Positions 28,958 to 37,539 of a stretch of DNA of 64,000 nt are shown here, in pieces. Made by a program: the position numbers and the translations under genes. The stretch lies in the NCBI RefSeq assembly GCF_001053095.1, contig NZ_CGBP01000022.1, positions 1 to 64,000 on the forward strand. Reading direction: 5' to 3'. Source of the DNA: Yersinia similis. Lineage in GTDB: Bacteria > Pseudomonadota > Gammaproteobacteria > Enterobacterales > Enterobacteriaceae. Under the pieces are notes generated by a model. The model was not told the origin of the DNA, ran no database searches, and worked only from the letters and a program-made list of their open reading frames with translations. Positions within the stretch are counted from its first letter, which is position 1. Every line of letters begins with the position of its first letter.

Positions 28958-28989
28958 AAGAGTATGGATGTATTAACATCTGGACGTCT
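28958..28989 (-). promoter_or_regulatory. MetJ operator: four tandem met boxes
   Basis: Read on the minus strand, four contiguous 8-mers occur: AGACGTCC, AGATGTTA, ATACATCC and ATACTCTT. They resemble the AGACGTCT met-box consensus, to which MetJ dimers bind cooperatively. They lie about 260 bp upstream of metK, so the metK leader would be long, or the promoter overlaps the array as in E. coli. Confidence 0.8.
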
Positions 28990-29103
28990 ATTTTAGGTTA
29001 GCTTTTGCTCTGAAAGCCAGCCCTTTTTGTATTAAGATATTTCTCGATTTAGCTGTGGCAGGCTTTTTTTACTGTTTGATATGGTGACATTGCAAATTTC
29101 ATT

Positions 29104-29132
29104 TTGCATTTTGCCTTGGTTATCGGTATAAA
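29104..29132 (+). promoter_or_regulatory. Candidate sigma-70 promoter for the speA transcript
   Basis: TTGCAT (29104-29109), a 17-bp spacer and TATAAA (29127-29132), followed by a GC-rich discriminator (CTGCGCGCGCGG). Transcription from here would give speA a leader of roughly 730 nt. Inferred from sequence only. Confidence 0.5.
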
Positions 29133-29159
29133 CTGCGCGCGCGGCTTATTTGATAAGCA

Positions 29160-29300
29160 ATGATGAAGATGGCAGAAGATGACATTAGCTCATTGTTAAA
29201 TTCTCAGTGTTTTGTGCTCGGTTTGTGGGAAGTTATTCTGGGTGAGTGCAAAAATAGTGGCGTCATCGAACTGTTACCTAAATTGTCTATACCAAATTAA
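29160..29300 (+). CDS. Candidate 46-residue small ORF in the speA leader
   Basis: ATG 29160 to TAA 29300 encodes a peptide beginning MMKMAEDDISSLLNSQCFV and ending LLPKLSIPN. It begins about 20 nt after the predicted transcription start and has only a weak ribosome-binding site (ATAAG). E. coli K-12 has an annotated small gene, yqgB, at the equivalent place upstream of speA. I see no convincing alignment beyond a short SLL...C segment, so this is positional. Its last codons overlap an 18-bp tandem duplication. Confidence 0.3.
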   Translation: MMKMAEDDISSLLNSQCFVLGLWEVILGECKNSGVIELLPKLSIPN

Positions 29301-29319
29301 ATGTCTATACCAAATTAAA
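29284..29319. repeat. 18-bp tandem duplication
   Basis: TGTCTATACCAAATTAAA occurs twice head to tail (29284-29301, 29302-29319) at the left end of the ERIC-like element that follows. Confidence 0.9.
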
Positions 29320-29424
29320 TGGAGTTGCGCGTAGCGAGCAAATCATGATGAGTGTGGCTCACACCTGTGATTTGAGTGAGAAAGAACCGCTAACATCGCT
29401 GCCACTTCAAGTAAAAAGGGTATA
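29306..29424. repeat. ERIC-like MITE in the speA leader
   Basis: About 119 bp bounded by TATACC (29306) and GGGTATA (29418-29424). The imperfect inverted ends include GGAGTTGCGCG and GCTGCCACTTCAAG. The outer sequence resembles ERIC termini. If transcribed, it forms part of the speA leader. Confidence 0.6.
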
Positions 29425-29480
29425 TTAATAAAGCCTTGTTCGCTCAATCGTGAGCGGCATGCATGGAGGTGGTTGGATTA

Positions 29481-29624
29481 ATGATCCGTTGTCTACTGGT
29501 TGCTGCATATCAACAGTTGCGTCGTTCTGACGTTCAATCCCCCCTTGCAACCTTCCTTTCTTGTACCCCATCAACCCGATGTTATACCCACATGGGTGCG
29601 ACTCAGGATTCGCGGGCCGGTTAA
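29481..29624 (+). CDS. Candidate 47-residue leader ORF upstream of speA
   Basis: ATG 29481 to TAA 29624, preceded by a strong Shine-Dalgarno GGAGGT (29465-29470, 10-nt spacing). The peptide starts MIRCLLVAAYQQLRRSDVQ and is fairly rich in Arg, Cys and Thr. No family recognised. The position and ribosome-binding site suggest a regulatory leader peptide, but without comparison it could be chance. Confidence 0.35.
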   Translation: MIRCLLVAAYQQLRRSDVQSPLATFLSCTPSTRCYTHMGATQDSRAG

Positions 29625-29822
29625 CGGTTACCCGAAGTACTGAATCTGGATAGCTGGTGCTATTTTGCGGCGAGTCCAATTCACGAAACCTTAATACGTA
29701 TTGATACTGAAACGTGTTTACTCTTTCCTTAGTAATGAATCGATGAGTGATAAACCGCTCGTGAACCAGGCTTTCAGCGTAATATCTGGGCGTGCACACG
29801 GATTGTCCTTGTAGGTTGTAGC

Positions 29823-29856
29823 TGCGATAGTGGCTGACGTTATCGTCAGTATCGCA
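29823..29856 (+). promoter_or_regulatory. Hairpin next to the speA ribosome-binding site
   Basis: TGCGATA (29823-29829) pairs with TATCGCA (29850-29856), and the inner arms CTGAC and GTCAG pair around GTTATC. The helix ends three bases before the AGAGG ribosome-binding site and 13 bases before the speA ATG. It could limit ribosome access or act as an attenuator arm. Confidence 0.55.
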
Positions 29857-29869
29857 ATAGAGGCGAATT

Positions 29870-31849
29870 ATGTCTGATGATAACTTGATTAGCCGTCCGT
29901 CAATTGCGGGCGCACATGTTTCTTTACGCTCCATGCAGGAGGTTGCCATGAATGATCGGAATGCCAGCAAGATGCTGAGCACGTATAACGTCGCCTACTG
30001 GGGTGGCAACTATTATGACGTCAATGAATTAGGTCATATCAGTGTTTGCCCTGATCCGGATATTCGTGAGGCGCGTGTCGATCTGGCGCAACTGGTTAAG
30101 AAGATGCAGCTCGAACAAGGGCAACGTTTGCCTGCGCTGTTCTGCTTCCCACAAATTTTACAGCATCGCTTACGCTCAATTAACGCGGCGTTTAAACGTG
30201 CGCGTGAGTCTTTCGGTTATGAAGGCGGCTACTTCTTGGTTTACCCCATTAAAGTAAACCAGCACCGTAGGGTGATTGAGTCGCTGGTCAATTCCGGTGA
30301 ACCATTAGGGCTGGAAGCGGGTTCTAAAGCTGAGATGATGGCGGTGCTGGCCCATGCTGGCATGACTCGTTCGGTTATCGTGTGTAACGGTTATAAAGAC
30401 CGTGAATACATTCGTTTGGCTTTGATTGGTGAAAAACTGGGCCATAAGGTTTATCTGGTCATCGAAAAGATGTCAGAAATCAAAATGGTACTGGAAGAAG
30501 CTGAGCGGCTGAATGTGGTTCCACGTTTGGGGGTTCGCGCCCGCCTGGCATCACAAGGCTCCGGTAAGTGGCAAGCCAGTGGGGGTGAAAAGTCCAAGTT
30601 TGGTTTGTCTGCAACACAGGTATTACAACTGGTTGATATGCTGCGTGAGGCGAATAGCCTGGAAAGTTTGCAATTACTGCATTTCCACTTAGGCTCTCAA
30701 CTTTCCAACATCCGTGATATCTCCACTGGCGTGCGTGAATCTGCTCGTTTTTATGTGGAGTTACACAAGCTGGGCGTTAATATCCAGTGCTTTGATGTGG
30801 GCGGGGGTTTGGGCGTCGATTATGAAGGGACGCGCTCTCAATCTGATTGCTCTGTTAACTATGGCTTGAATGAATATGCCAATAACGTTATCTGGGGTAT
30901 CGGTGATGCATGTAACGAACACGGTTTGCCGCATCCTACTGTTATTACAGAATCTGGTCGTGCGGTTACCGCTCACCATACGGTATTGGTGTCCAATGTT
31001 ATCGGTGTAGAACGCAATGAGTTCTGTGAACCACTACCGCCAACAGTTGATGCGCCACGTGCTTTGGAAAGTTTATGGGGTACCTGGCAGGAGATGCAGG
31101 AGCCGGAAAACCGCCGTTCACTGCGCGAATGGTTACACGATAGCCAAATGGATTTACACGACGTCCATACCCAATATGCTCACGGTATGCTGGATCTGAC
31201 TCAGCGTGCTTGGGCAGAACAGCTTTATCTAAGTATTTGTAATGATATTCAAAAACAGCTGGATCCAAGCAACCGCGCCCACCGTCCAATCATTGATGAG
31301 TTGCAAGAGCGGATGGCTGACAAGTTGTATGTAAATTTCTCGCTGTTCCAGTCAATGCCGGATGCGTGGGGTATCGATCAACTGTTCCCAGTCTTGCCAT
31401 TGGAAGGGTTGGATAAGCCACCAGAGCGCCGCGTAGTATTGCTAGATATTACCTGTGATTCCGATGGCACCATCGATCATTATATTGATGGGGATGGGGT
31501 AGCGACCACCATGCCAATGCCACCGTATGATCCGGAAAACCCGCCACTGCTAGGTTTCTTTATGGTCGGTGCTTACCAGGAAATTTTGGGTAATATGCAC
31601 AATCTGTTTGGTGACACTGCGGCGGTAGACGTTTATGTCTTCCCTGATGGCACGGTAGAGGTTGAACAGACCGATGAAGGCGATACAGTGGCTGATATGT
31701 TGGAATACGTCCAATTGAACCCTGAAAAATTGCTGGAACATTTCCGCGGTCAGGTAAAAGAGACCGATCTGGATACTGAATTGCAGGCGCAGTTCCTGGA
31801 AGAGTTTGAAGCTGGCTTATACGGCTACACATATCTTGAAGATGAATAA
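29870..31849 (+). CDS. speA: SpeA, biosynthetic arginine decarboxylase
   Basis: PLP enzyme that decarboxylates arginine to agmatine, the entry to polyamine synthesis. It has 659 residues against 658 in E. coli. The PLP lysine is in [14 protein letters not shown]; the glycine-rich [14 protein letters not shown] and the C-terminal active-site segment [13 protein letters not shown] follow. The start at 29870 ([11 protein letters not shown]) matches the E. coli MSDD start; an internal ATG lies at MQEVAMND. No speB follows, unlike E. coli, so agmatine is presumably processed by the AguA/AguB pair in this window. A terminator follows at 31879. Confidence 0.98.
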   Translation: MSDDNLISRPSIAGAHVSLRSMQEVAMNDRNASKMLSTYNVAYWGGNYYDVNELGHISVCPDPDIREARVDLAQLVKKMQLEQGQRLPALFCFPQILQHRLRSINAAFKRARESFGYEGGYFLVYPIKVNQHRRVIESLVNSGEPLGLEAGSKAEMMAVLAHAGMTRSVIVCNGYKDREYIRLALIGEKLGHKVYLVIEKMSEIKMVLEEAERLNVVPRLGVRARLASQGSGKWQASGGEKSKFGLSATQVLQLVDMLREANSLESLQLLHFHLGSQLSNIRDISTGVRESARFYVELHKLGVNIQCFDVGGGLGVDYEGTRSQSDCSVNYGLNEYANNVIWGIGDACNEHGLPHPTVITESGRAVTAHHTVLVSNVIGVERNEFCEPLPPTVDAPRALESLWGTWQEMQEPENRRSLREWLHDSQMDLHDVHTQYAHGMLDLTQRAWAEQLYLSICNDIQKQLDPSNRAHRPIIDELQERMADKLYVNFSLFQSMPDAWGIDQLFPVLPLEGLDKPPERRVVLLDITCDSDGTIDHYIDGDGVATTMPMPPYDPENPPLLGFFMVGAYQEILGNMHNLFGDTAAVDVYVFPDGTVEVEQTDEGDTVADMLEYVQLNPEKLLEHFRGQVKETDLDTELQAQFLEEFEAGLYGYTYLEDE

Positions 31850-31878
31850 TCGCTAACGATTCATTCAGTATCGATTAA

Positions 31879-31907
31879 AGGGCAAACTCAGGTTTGTCCT
31901 TTTTTTC
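31879..31907 (+). terminator. Rho-independent terminator after speA
   Basis: GGGCAAACTCAGGTTTGTCC forms a short stem followed by TTTTTTT. Confidence 0.85.
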
Positions 31908-32008
31908 AGCGCTATCCCCTTCTAATTCGGTGGTAATTACCCGAATATCAACCACACTTATGTTAACGGTTTAGACTTTCGTCGTAATAATAATCTGGAG
32001 GCATCTCA

Positions 32009-32329
32009 ATGGGCTGGTTCAGCGTCTGTAAGGTGAATGATATCAAACCAGATTTTCCGTTTTCGGCTCAAGCGGGTAATAACAGAGTGGGTATTTATCT
32101 GGTTGAGGGCGAGTATTTTGCGATGGAGGATATCTGCCCTCATGCCTATGCGTTGCTAAGTCAGGGAATTAATGATGGTGAAATCATTGAGTGCCCGCTA
32201 CATGGTGCACTGTTTAATGTGCGGACGGGGCAGTGTTTGCGTGAGCCGGGCGATCGCGATTTAAACACCTATGCAGTGCGGATCAATGGCGATCAGATCG
32301 ACGTTAATTTGGATGGCGATGGCGAGTAG
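32009..32329 (+). CDS. Small Rieske [2Fe-2S] ferredoxin
   Basis: Protein of 106 residues consisting of a single Rieske domain. The ligands are visible: CPH (Cys43, His45) and CPLH (Cys62, His65). Such proteins (HcaC/BphF/NirD-like) carry electrons to oxygenases or reductases, but no oxygenase gene lies nearby, so the partner is unknown. The start ATG follows CTGGAGGC. It lies between speA and loiP, where E. coli has speB or nothing comparable. Confidence 0.85.
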   Translation: MGWFSVCKVNDIKPDFPFSAQAGNNRVGIYLVEGEYFAMEDICPHAYALLSQGINDGEIIECPLHGALFNVRTGQCLREPGDRDLNTYAVRINGDQIDVNLDGDGE

Positions 32330-32361
32330 CAGGCATGGCTAATAGCTATTAGGTATTAGCT

Positions 32362-32389
32362 ATCAAATATCAAATATCAAATATCAAAC
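32362..32389. repeat. Tandem 7-bp repeat (ATCAAAT x4)
   Basis: Three ATCAAAT units and a fourth ATCAAAC, just after the Rieske gene. Confidence 0.9.
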
Positions 32390-32405
32390 GTCAGCTATAG
32401 AACTA

Positions 32406-32425
32406 ACGCCCCAACAGTGGGGCGT
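32406..32425. terminator. Stem-loop, left copy bracketing the hairpin element
   Basis: ACGCCCC and GGGGCGT pair around AACAGT. It has no T tract here because the interspersed element begins immediately after it. The sequence CTAACGCCCCAACAG recurs at 32588. Confidence 0.6.
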
Positions 32426-32589
32426 GAGGTTATTGACAAAGTGCCCGCGACGGAGAGAACAGGCAGATCGTAAAGACGCCGTAAATACATCCATGTAGGC
32501 TCGAGCCGCGCCATCCTTGGCGCGGACGCTTTACTCCTCTGCCTATCCTCACCGTTCAAGATCACGTCATTGGGGTTTGTCAGCAGTCT
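32426..32589 (+). repeat. Interspersed long-hairpin element, copy A
   Basis: 164 bp running from GAGGTTATTGACAAA to TTTGTCAGCAGTCT. The arms (ACAGGCAGATCGTAAAGACG and the complement of CGCTTTACTCCTCTGCCTAT) are imperfect inverted repeats, with an inner GCCGCGCC/GGCGCGG hairpin. Further copies lie at 35982-36161 (inverted) and 57933-58097. It is bracketed by duplicated stem-loops. Confidence 0.85.
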
Positions 32590-32590
32590 A

Positions 32591-32611
32591 ACGCCCCAAC
32601 AGCGAGGGCGT
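32591..32611. terminator. Stem-loop, right copy bracketing element A
   Basis: ACGCCC and GGGCGT pair around CAACAGCGA, followed by TTGCATTTA. Before the insertion this was probably the terminator between the convergent Rieske and loiP genes. Confidence 0.6.
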
Positions 32612-32640
32612 TTGCATTTATAAGAGACTGGCGTTAAGTG

Positions 32641-33393
32641 TTACTTCTCCGCCGCAATGCGTTGGCGAATATGCTCTGCTCTGGCTTGTGATGATGGATG
32701 ATCATCGAACATACTGCTGTTACGGCCCGCTTCCATAGAGGCCAGTTTTTCAAAACTGCTTACCAGGCCGCTCGGGTCAATGGCCCGTTTTTTCAGCAAA
32801 TCGAATGAGTAATCATCGGCTTCACTTTCTTGTTTTTGCGAGAATTGGGCATTAACCAGTTTCTCACCGAGATCCGCTAGCTGAGATTGCGATAAGGTAC
32901 CCACGACACCACCCGCAGAGGCGACAGCAGTCCGTAGCGCGGTTGTTCCGTAGGCTACCTGCATGGCTTTACGGGTATGCCCCAATGCCACATGGCCCAT
33001 TTCATGGCCCACGACACCTTCCACTTCATTGTCGGTCATCATATCCATCAAACCGCTGTAGACACGAATGCAGCCATTAGCCATTGCCCAAGCATTAACG
33101 TCCTTGGTCACATAGACCTTATAGTTAGCTGGGGTGCCATTAATGTTATCGCCCAAGGCCGCAGCAATTTTTGCCATACGTTTACCGTACTGACTATCCG
33201 CTGAGGCGATCTGGGCTTTTTGATCCATTTCAACGCAAGATTTTTCACTAAGGGCTTTCACGTCAGCATCATTCAAGGTTGCGGCCTGAAATGCTTGCGC
33301 ACCTGACTGCATTAAGCCTTCAGTATTGAGGCTTTGACAGCCACTTAATAGTGCTGTCAGGCTCAGTGCAATCATTGAGGTACGAATTTTCAT
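32641..33393 (-). CDS. loiP: LoiP (YggG), outer-membrane lipoprotein metalloprotease
   Basis: M48-family zinc protease of the outer membrane, induced at low osmolarity in E. coli. It has 250 residues. The lipoprotein signal peptide ends in LLSGC (lipobox). The zinc motif HEMGH is in VEGVVGHEMGHVALGH, with a downstream EADDYSFDLL providing the third ligand. The start at 33393 (MKIRTSMIALSLTA) follows AGGAAG and gives a proper signal peptide; a longer frame begins at 33429. It converges on the Rieske gene and diverges from tktA. Confidence 0.95.
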   Translation of the reverse strand: MKIRTSMIALSLTALLSGCQSLNTEGLMQSGAQAFQAATLNDADVKALSEKSCVEMDQKAQIASADSQYGKRMAKIAAALGDNINGTPANYKVYVTKDVNAWAMANGCIRVYSGLMDMMTDNEVEGVVGHEMGHVALGHTRKAMQVAYGTTALRTAVASAGGVVGTLSQSQLADLGEKLVNAQFSQKQESEADDYSFDLLKKRAIDPSGLVSSFEKLASMEAGRNSSMFDDHPSSQARAEHIRQRIAAEK

Positions 33394-33576
33394 AACACGT
33401 TCTTCCTGTGGGGTTGCCATTTTTTTCATTGAAGAAGGCTATTCTATCGGTGATGACGCCGAATGAGCAGCTGTTATCTGTTTATCAATGTTATCTGTTT
33501 ATCACGGCGGTCTATTTATCATAGTTATCCTTATCACGGCTACCCGCGCGTAATCATCACATCATTATTAGCTATT

Positions 33577-33618
33577 GCATTAATAGTTGTTGGAATCGCA
33601 TTAATAGTTGTTGGATCG
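33577..33618. repeat. 21-bp tandem duplication
   Basis: GCATTAATAGTTGTTGGA recurs with a period of 21 bp (33577 and 33598). It lies in a short hydrophobic open frame (33463-33648) that I do not call as a gene. Confidence 0.8.
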
Positions 33619-33706
33619 CTCACGCTTGTTCTACTCTGTTGGCAATAGGTCTTGCCCGAAATTATTGTTGTAGCCTATGGTTTGTCGCTGTGCGGTGGCT
33701 GCTTTT

Positions 33707-33792
33707 GTTCACCTCAATCCCTTACTTGTGTAAGCTCTTGGGGATGCACTCAGTTACCGCCTTCCTGCAACTCGAATTATTTAGAGTATAGT
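33707..33792. repeat. Partial ERIC element upstream of tktA
   Basis: Contains CCTTACTTGTGTAAGCTC and CTTCCTGCAACTCGAATTAT, ending TTAGAGTATA, which is the right two-thirds of ERIC. The left arm is degenerate. It is within 75 bp of the tktA start and may overlap its promoter. Confidence 0.8.
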
Positions 33793-33865
33793 GATTGCCG
33801 TTTCAATGCTGAGTCTGAGAAAATGGTAACCTTGAACGCTTTGTTAATCCGACCTGGAGTAAAAC

Positions 33866-35860
33866 ATGTCCTCTCGTAAAGAGCTTGCCAACGCTATCCG
33901 CGCACTAAGCATGGATGCCGTGCAAAAAGCGAAGTCCGGCCATCCCGGAGCCCCGATGGGTATGGCAGATATTGCCGAAGTCCTGTGGCGTGATTATCTG
34001 AACCATAATCCAACAAACCCACACTGGGCTGATCGTGACCGTTTCGTCCTGTCAAATGGTCATGGCTCCATGTTGATTTATAGCCTGTTGCATCTCACAG
34101 GTTATGACCTGTCGATGGAAGAGCTGAAAAATTTCCGCCAACTGCACTCTAAAACGCCTGGTCACCCTGAATATGGTTATACCGCTGGTGTAGAAACTAC
34201 CACCGGGCCATTGGGGCAAGGCATTGCCAATGCTGTTGGTTTTGCTATCGCAGAACGTACGCTGGGTGCGCAGTTTAACCGCCCAGGCCATGACATTGTC
34301 GATCACCATACCTACGCCTTTATGGGCGATGGTTGCATGATGGAAGGTATCTCTCACGAGGTTTGCTCTCTGGCCGGTACGATGAAGCTGGGCAAACTGA
34401 CGGCTTTCTATGATGACAATGGTATTTCTATTGATGGTCATGTTGAAGGCTGGTTCACTGATGACACGGCTGCCCGTTTCGAAGCCTACGGCTGGCATGT
34501 GGTACGTGGTGTTGATGGTCATAACGCGGACTCCATCAAAGCGGCTATCGAAGAAGCCCATCAGGTTACCGACAAGCCTTCATTGTTGATGTGCAAAACG
34601 ATTATTGGTTTTGGCTCACCAAACAAAGCAGGCACCCATGATTCCCATGGTGCGCCATTAGGTGAAGCGGAAGTTGCAGCAACCCGTGAAGCATTAGGTT
34701 GGAAATACCCGGCATTTGAAATCCCACAAGATATCTATGCGGCATGGGATGCCAAAGAAGCGGGCAAAGCCAAAGAAGCGGCCTGGAACGAGAAGTTTGC
34801 CGCGTATGCCAAGGCTTACCCAGAACTGGCGGCTGAATTCAAACGTCGTGTGAGCGGTGAATTACCGGCTAACTGGGCAGCTGAATCCAAGAAATTTATC
34901 GAACAATTGCAAGCCAATCCAGCGAATATTGCCAGCCGTAAAGCATCACAAAATGCGCTGGAAGCCTTCGGTAAAGTGTTACCTGAGTTCCTGGGCGGTT
35001 CTGCTGACCTGGCACCGAGTAACCTGACTATCTGGTCTGGCTCTAAATCATTGAGCGATGATCTGGCTGGTAACTACATTCACTACGGTGTCCGTGAATT
35101 TGGTATGTCTGCCATCATGAACGGTATTGCCCTGCACGGCGGCTTCATCCCTTACGGCGCAACCTTCCTAATGTTTGTGGAATATGCCCGTAACGCAGTG
35201 CGCATGGCGGCACTGATGAAAATCCGTAGCGTATTCGTTTATACCCATGACTCTATTGGTCTGGGCGAAGATGGCCCAACCCATCAGCCTGTTGAACAGA
35301 TGGCCAGCCTGCGTGTTACACCGAATATGAGTACCTGGCGCCCTTGTGATCAGGTCGAATCTGCAGTGGCATGGCAGTATGCGCTGGAACGTAAAGATGG
35401 CCCAAGTGCACTGATCTTCTCCCGACAGAATCTGGCACAGCAGCCACGTACTGCTGAGCAGCTAGCCAATATCGCCAAAGGCGGTTATGTGCTGAAGGAT
35501 TGTGCAGGCCAGCCTGAACTGATCCTAATTGCTACCGGCTCTGAAGTGGAATTAGCGGTTGCTGCTGCTGATCAACTGACTGCCACTGGCCGTAAAGTCC
35601 GTGTTGTTTCTATGCCATCAACTGATGCATTCGATAAACAAGACGCGGCTTACCGTGAGTCTGTATTGCCATCTGCGGTTAGCGCACGTGTTGCGGTAGA
35701 AGCGGGTATTGCTGATTACTGGTACAAATACGTTGGCCTGAATGGCGCGGTAGTAGGTATGACCACGTTCGGTGAATCAGCACCCGCTGAATTGCTGTTC
35801 AAAGAGTTTGGTTTCACCGTGGAAAACGTGGTGGCGAAAGCTCAGGCGCTGTTGAAGTAA
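33866..35860 (+). CDS. tktA: TktA, transketolase
   Basis: Thiamine-diphosphate enzyme of the pentose phosphate pathway, transferring two-carbon ketol units. It has 664 residues against 663 in E. coli. It starts [20 protein letters not shown]; the ThDP motif is [12 protein letters not shown], and the substrate-binding [16 protein letters not shown] and C-terminal MPSTDAFD are present. It supplies erythrose-4-phosphate, which Epd (next gene) uses for vitamin B6 synthesis. The terminator downstream is split by an inserted hairpin element. Confidence 0.98.
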   Translation: MSSRKELANAIRALSMDAVQKAKSGHPGAPMGMADIAEVLWRDYLNHNPTNPHWADRDRFVLSNGHGSMLIYSLLHLTGYDLSMEELKNFRQLHSKTPGHPEYGYTAGVETTTGPLGQGIANAVGFAIAERTLGAQFNRPGHDIVDHHTYAFMGDGCMMEGISHEVCSLAGTMKLGKLTAFYDDNGISIDGHVEGWFTDDTAARFEAYGWHVVRGVDGHNADSIKAAIEEAHQVTDKPSLLMCKTIIGFGSPNKAGTHDSHGAPLGEAEVAATREALGWKYPAFEIPQDIYAAWDAKEAGKAKEAAWNEKFAAYAKAYPELAAEFKRRVSGELPANWAAESKKFIEQLQANPANIASRKASQNALEAFGKVLPEFLGGSADLAPSNLTIWSGSKSLSDDLAGNYIHYGVREFGMSAIMNGIALHGGFIPYGATFLMFVEYARNAVRMAALMKIRSVFVYTHDSIGLGEDGPTHQPVEQMASLRVTPNMSTWRPCDQVESAVAWQYALERKDGPSALIFSRQNLAQQPRTAEQLANIAKGGYVLKDCAGQPELILIATGSEVELAVAAADQLTATGRKVRVVSMPSTDAFDKQDAAYRESVLPSAVSARVAVEAGIADYWYKYVGLNGAVVGMTTFGESAPAELLFKEFGFTVENVVAKAQALLK

Positions 35861-35963
35861 TTAACGGTTAATAAGCCATTAACTGTTAAAACTGGCAGTA
35901 ACGTTATCAATACTGCAAATGGGTGTGAACAGTGATGAGAATCTCGGTAATGCACCTGTTAAA

Positions 35964-35981
35964 AGACCGCTTTTGCGGTCT
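35964..35981 (+). terminator. tktA terminator stem-loop, left copy
   Basis: AGACCGCTTTTGCGGTCT is a perfect hairpin but lacks its T tract because element B starts immediately after it. An identical 18-mer lies at 36162. Confidence 0.8.
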
Positions 35982-36161
35982 CAGACTGCTGACAAACCCC
36001 GATGGCTCACTCTTGAACGGTGAGGATAGGCAGAAGAGTAAAGAGTCCGCGCCAAGGATGGCGCGGCTCGAGCCCCCAGGGAAGGCTATTTTTATACAGG
36101 GAAGCCGGCGTCTTTACGATCTGCCTGTTCTCTCCGTCGCGGGCACTTTGTCAATAACCTC
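35982..36161 (-). repeat. Interspersed long-hairpin element, copy B (inverted)
   Basis: 180 bp from CAGACTGCTGACAAA to TTTGTCAATAACCTC, the reverse orientation of copies A and C. The arms match those copies; the loop differs and is longer (around 36075-36110). It is bracketed by two identical 18-bp terminator hairpins. Confidence 0.85.
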
Positions 36162-36187
36162 AGACCGCTTTTGCGGTCTTTTTTTTT
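36162..36187 (+). terminator. tktA terminator, right copy with T tract
   Basis: AGACCGCTTTTGCGGTCT followed by an uninterrupted T run, the functional rho-independent terminator. Confidence 0.9.
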
Positions 36188-36420
36188 GTCAAATCCATGG
36201 ATGAATTGTGTCCTTTTTCAGGGAAATATTCCTTTTATCATGACTTTGGTTTATTCTAGCTGAAGCGTTTCAGTTATGGTTTGCTTTCGGATCTAATCAG
36301 ATCCCATCGAGAAAACCTCGGCCAGTATTATGGCCGAATTGTGATAATACGATTAACATCTAAGGACGCGCTACAGTACTCTATGGGGTTGCATGATAAT
36401 AACCAGAAGCAGGGAGTCAC

Positions 36421-37437
36421 ATGGCAATCCGCATAGCGATAAATGGCTTTGGCCGTATTGGCCGTAGTGTTTTACGCGCGTTGTATGAATCAGGTCGTCG
36501 GGCAGAAATTTCGGTGGTCGCAATCAATGAGTTGGCTAATGCAGAAGGGATGGCCCATCTGCTGAAGTATGACTCCAGCCATGGCCGGTTCGCTTGGGAT
36601 GTTCGTCAGGAATGTGATTCATTGTATGTCGGGGACGATAGTATCCGGCTGATTCATCAGTCAGAGATTGAGCAGTTACCCTGGGGTGAATTAGGAATAG
36701 ATGTCGTTCTGGATTGTAGCGGTGTGTATGGTAGCCGTGAGGATGGCGAGGCGCATTTAGTCTCTGGTGCAAAAAAAGTGCTGTTTGCCCATCCCGGCGG
36801 TCATGATTTGGATGCTACTGTGGTCTATGGTGTTAATCATCAGGATTTACGGGCAGAGCACCGGATTGTGTCCAACGCCTCCTGTACCACGAACTGCATT
36901 ATTCCTATTATTCAGTTGTTGGATATTGCTTATGGCATTGAATCTGGCACTGTCACTACCATTCATTCGTCAATGAATGACCAGCCGGTTATTGATGCTT
37001 ATCATCAGGATTTACGTCGTACTCGAGCGGCCAGCCAATCCATCATTCCTGTGGATACCAAACTGGCGGCAGGTATTACCCGCATTTTTCCGAAGTTTTG
37101 TGACAGGTTTGAGGCTATCTCGGTACGGGTACCGACTATCAACGTTACGGCTATCGATTTAAGTGTCAGCGTTACTCATCCTGTCGGCGTGGCGGAGGTT
37201 AACCAGCTTTTGCAAAAGGCAGCAAGAGGTACATTTCGTGGTATAGTTGACTATACGGAATTACCATTGGTGTCGATGGATTTTAACCACGATCCGCACA
37301 GTGCTATTGTCGATGGCACCCAGACGCGGGTTAGTGGGCAGCACCTGATTAAGACGTTGGTATGGTGCGATAATGAATGGGGCTTCGCCAATAGAATGTT
37401 GGATACGACATTGGCGATGGCCAAAAGTGGTTTCTAG
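36421..37437 (+). CDS. epd: Epd, D-erythrose-4-phosphate dehydrogenase
   Basis: NAD-dependent GAPDH paralogue that oxidises erythrose-4-phosphate to 4-phosphoerythronate in pyridoxal phosphate synthesis. It has 338 residues against 339 in E. coli. NAD motif [15 protein letters not shown]; catalytic Cys155 in [23 protein letters not shown] at the C-terminus. It is first in the conserved epd-pgk-fbaA cluster and begins after GGGAG. About 230 bp separate it from the tktA terminator and hold its promoter. Confidence 0.97.
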   Translation: MAIRIAINGFGRIGRSVLRALYESGRRAEISVVAINELANAEGMAHLLKYDSSHGRFAWDVRQECDSLYVGDDSIRLIHQSEIEQLPWGELGIDVVLDCSGVYGSREDGEAHLVSGAKKVLFAHPGGHDLDATVVYGVNHQDLRAEHRIVSNASCTTNCIIPIIQLLDIAYGIESGTVTTIHSSMNDQPVIDAYHQDLRRTRAASQSIIPVDTKLAAGITRIFPKFCDRFEAISVRVPTINVTAIDLSVSVTHPVGVAEVNQLLQKAARGTFRGIVDYTELPLVSMDFNHDPHSAIVDGTQTRVSGQHLIKTLVWCDNEWGFANRMLDTTLAMAKSGF

Positions 37438-37539
37438 TATGGCGTATTAACGTCTTGTTTTACCGTTATTTACTGCGGTCTTATGGGCGTTAATGTGCAG
37501 CTTATGCAACTTTAAAGAGAATCAACAAGAGGATTCACC

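Noticed and set aside
29425..29982. 185-codon minus-strand frame overlapping the speA start
   Set aside because: It runs antisense over the speA leader and coding start, shows no recognisable domain, and has no convincing translation signal.
35932..36204. 90-codon frame after tktA
   Set aside because: It reads through the duplicated terminator hairpins and the interspersed element, so it is non-coding repeat DNA.
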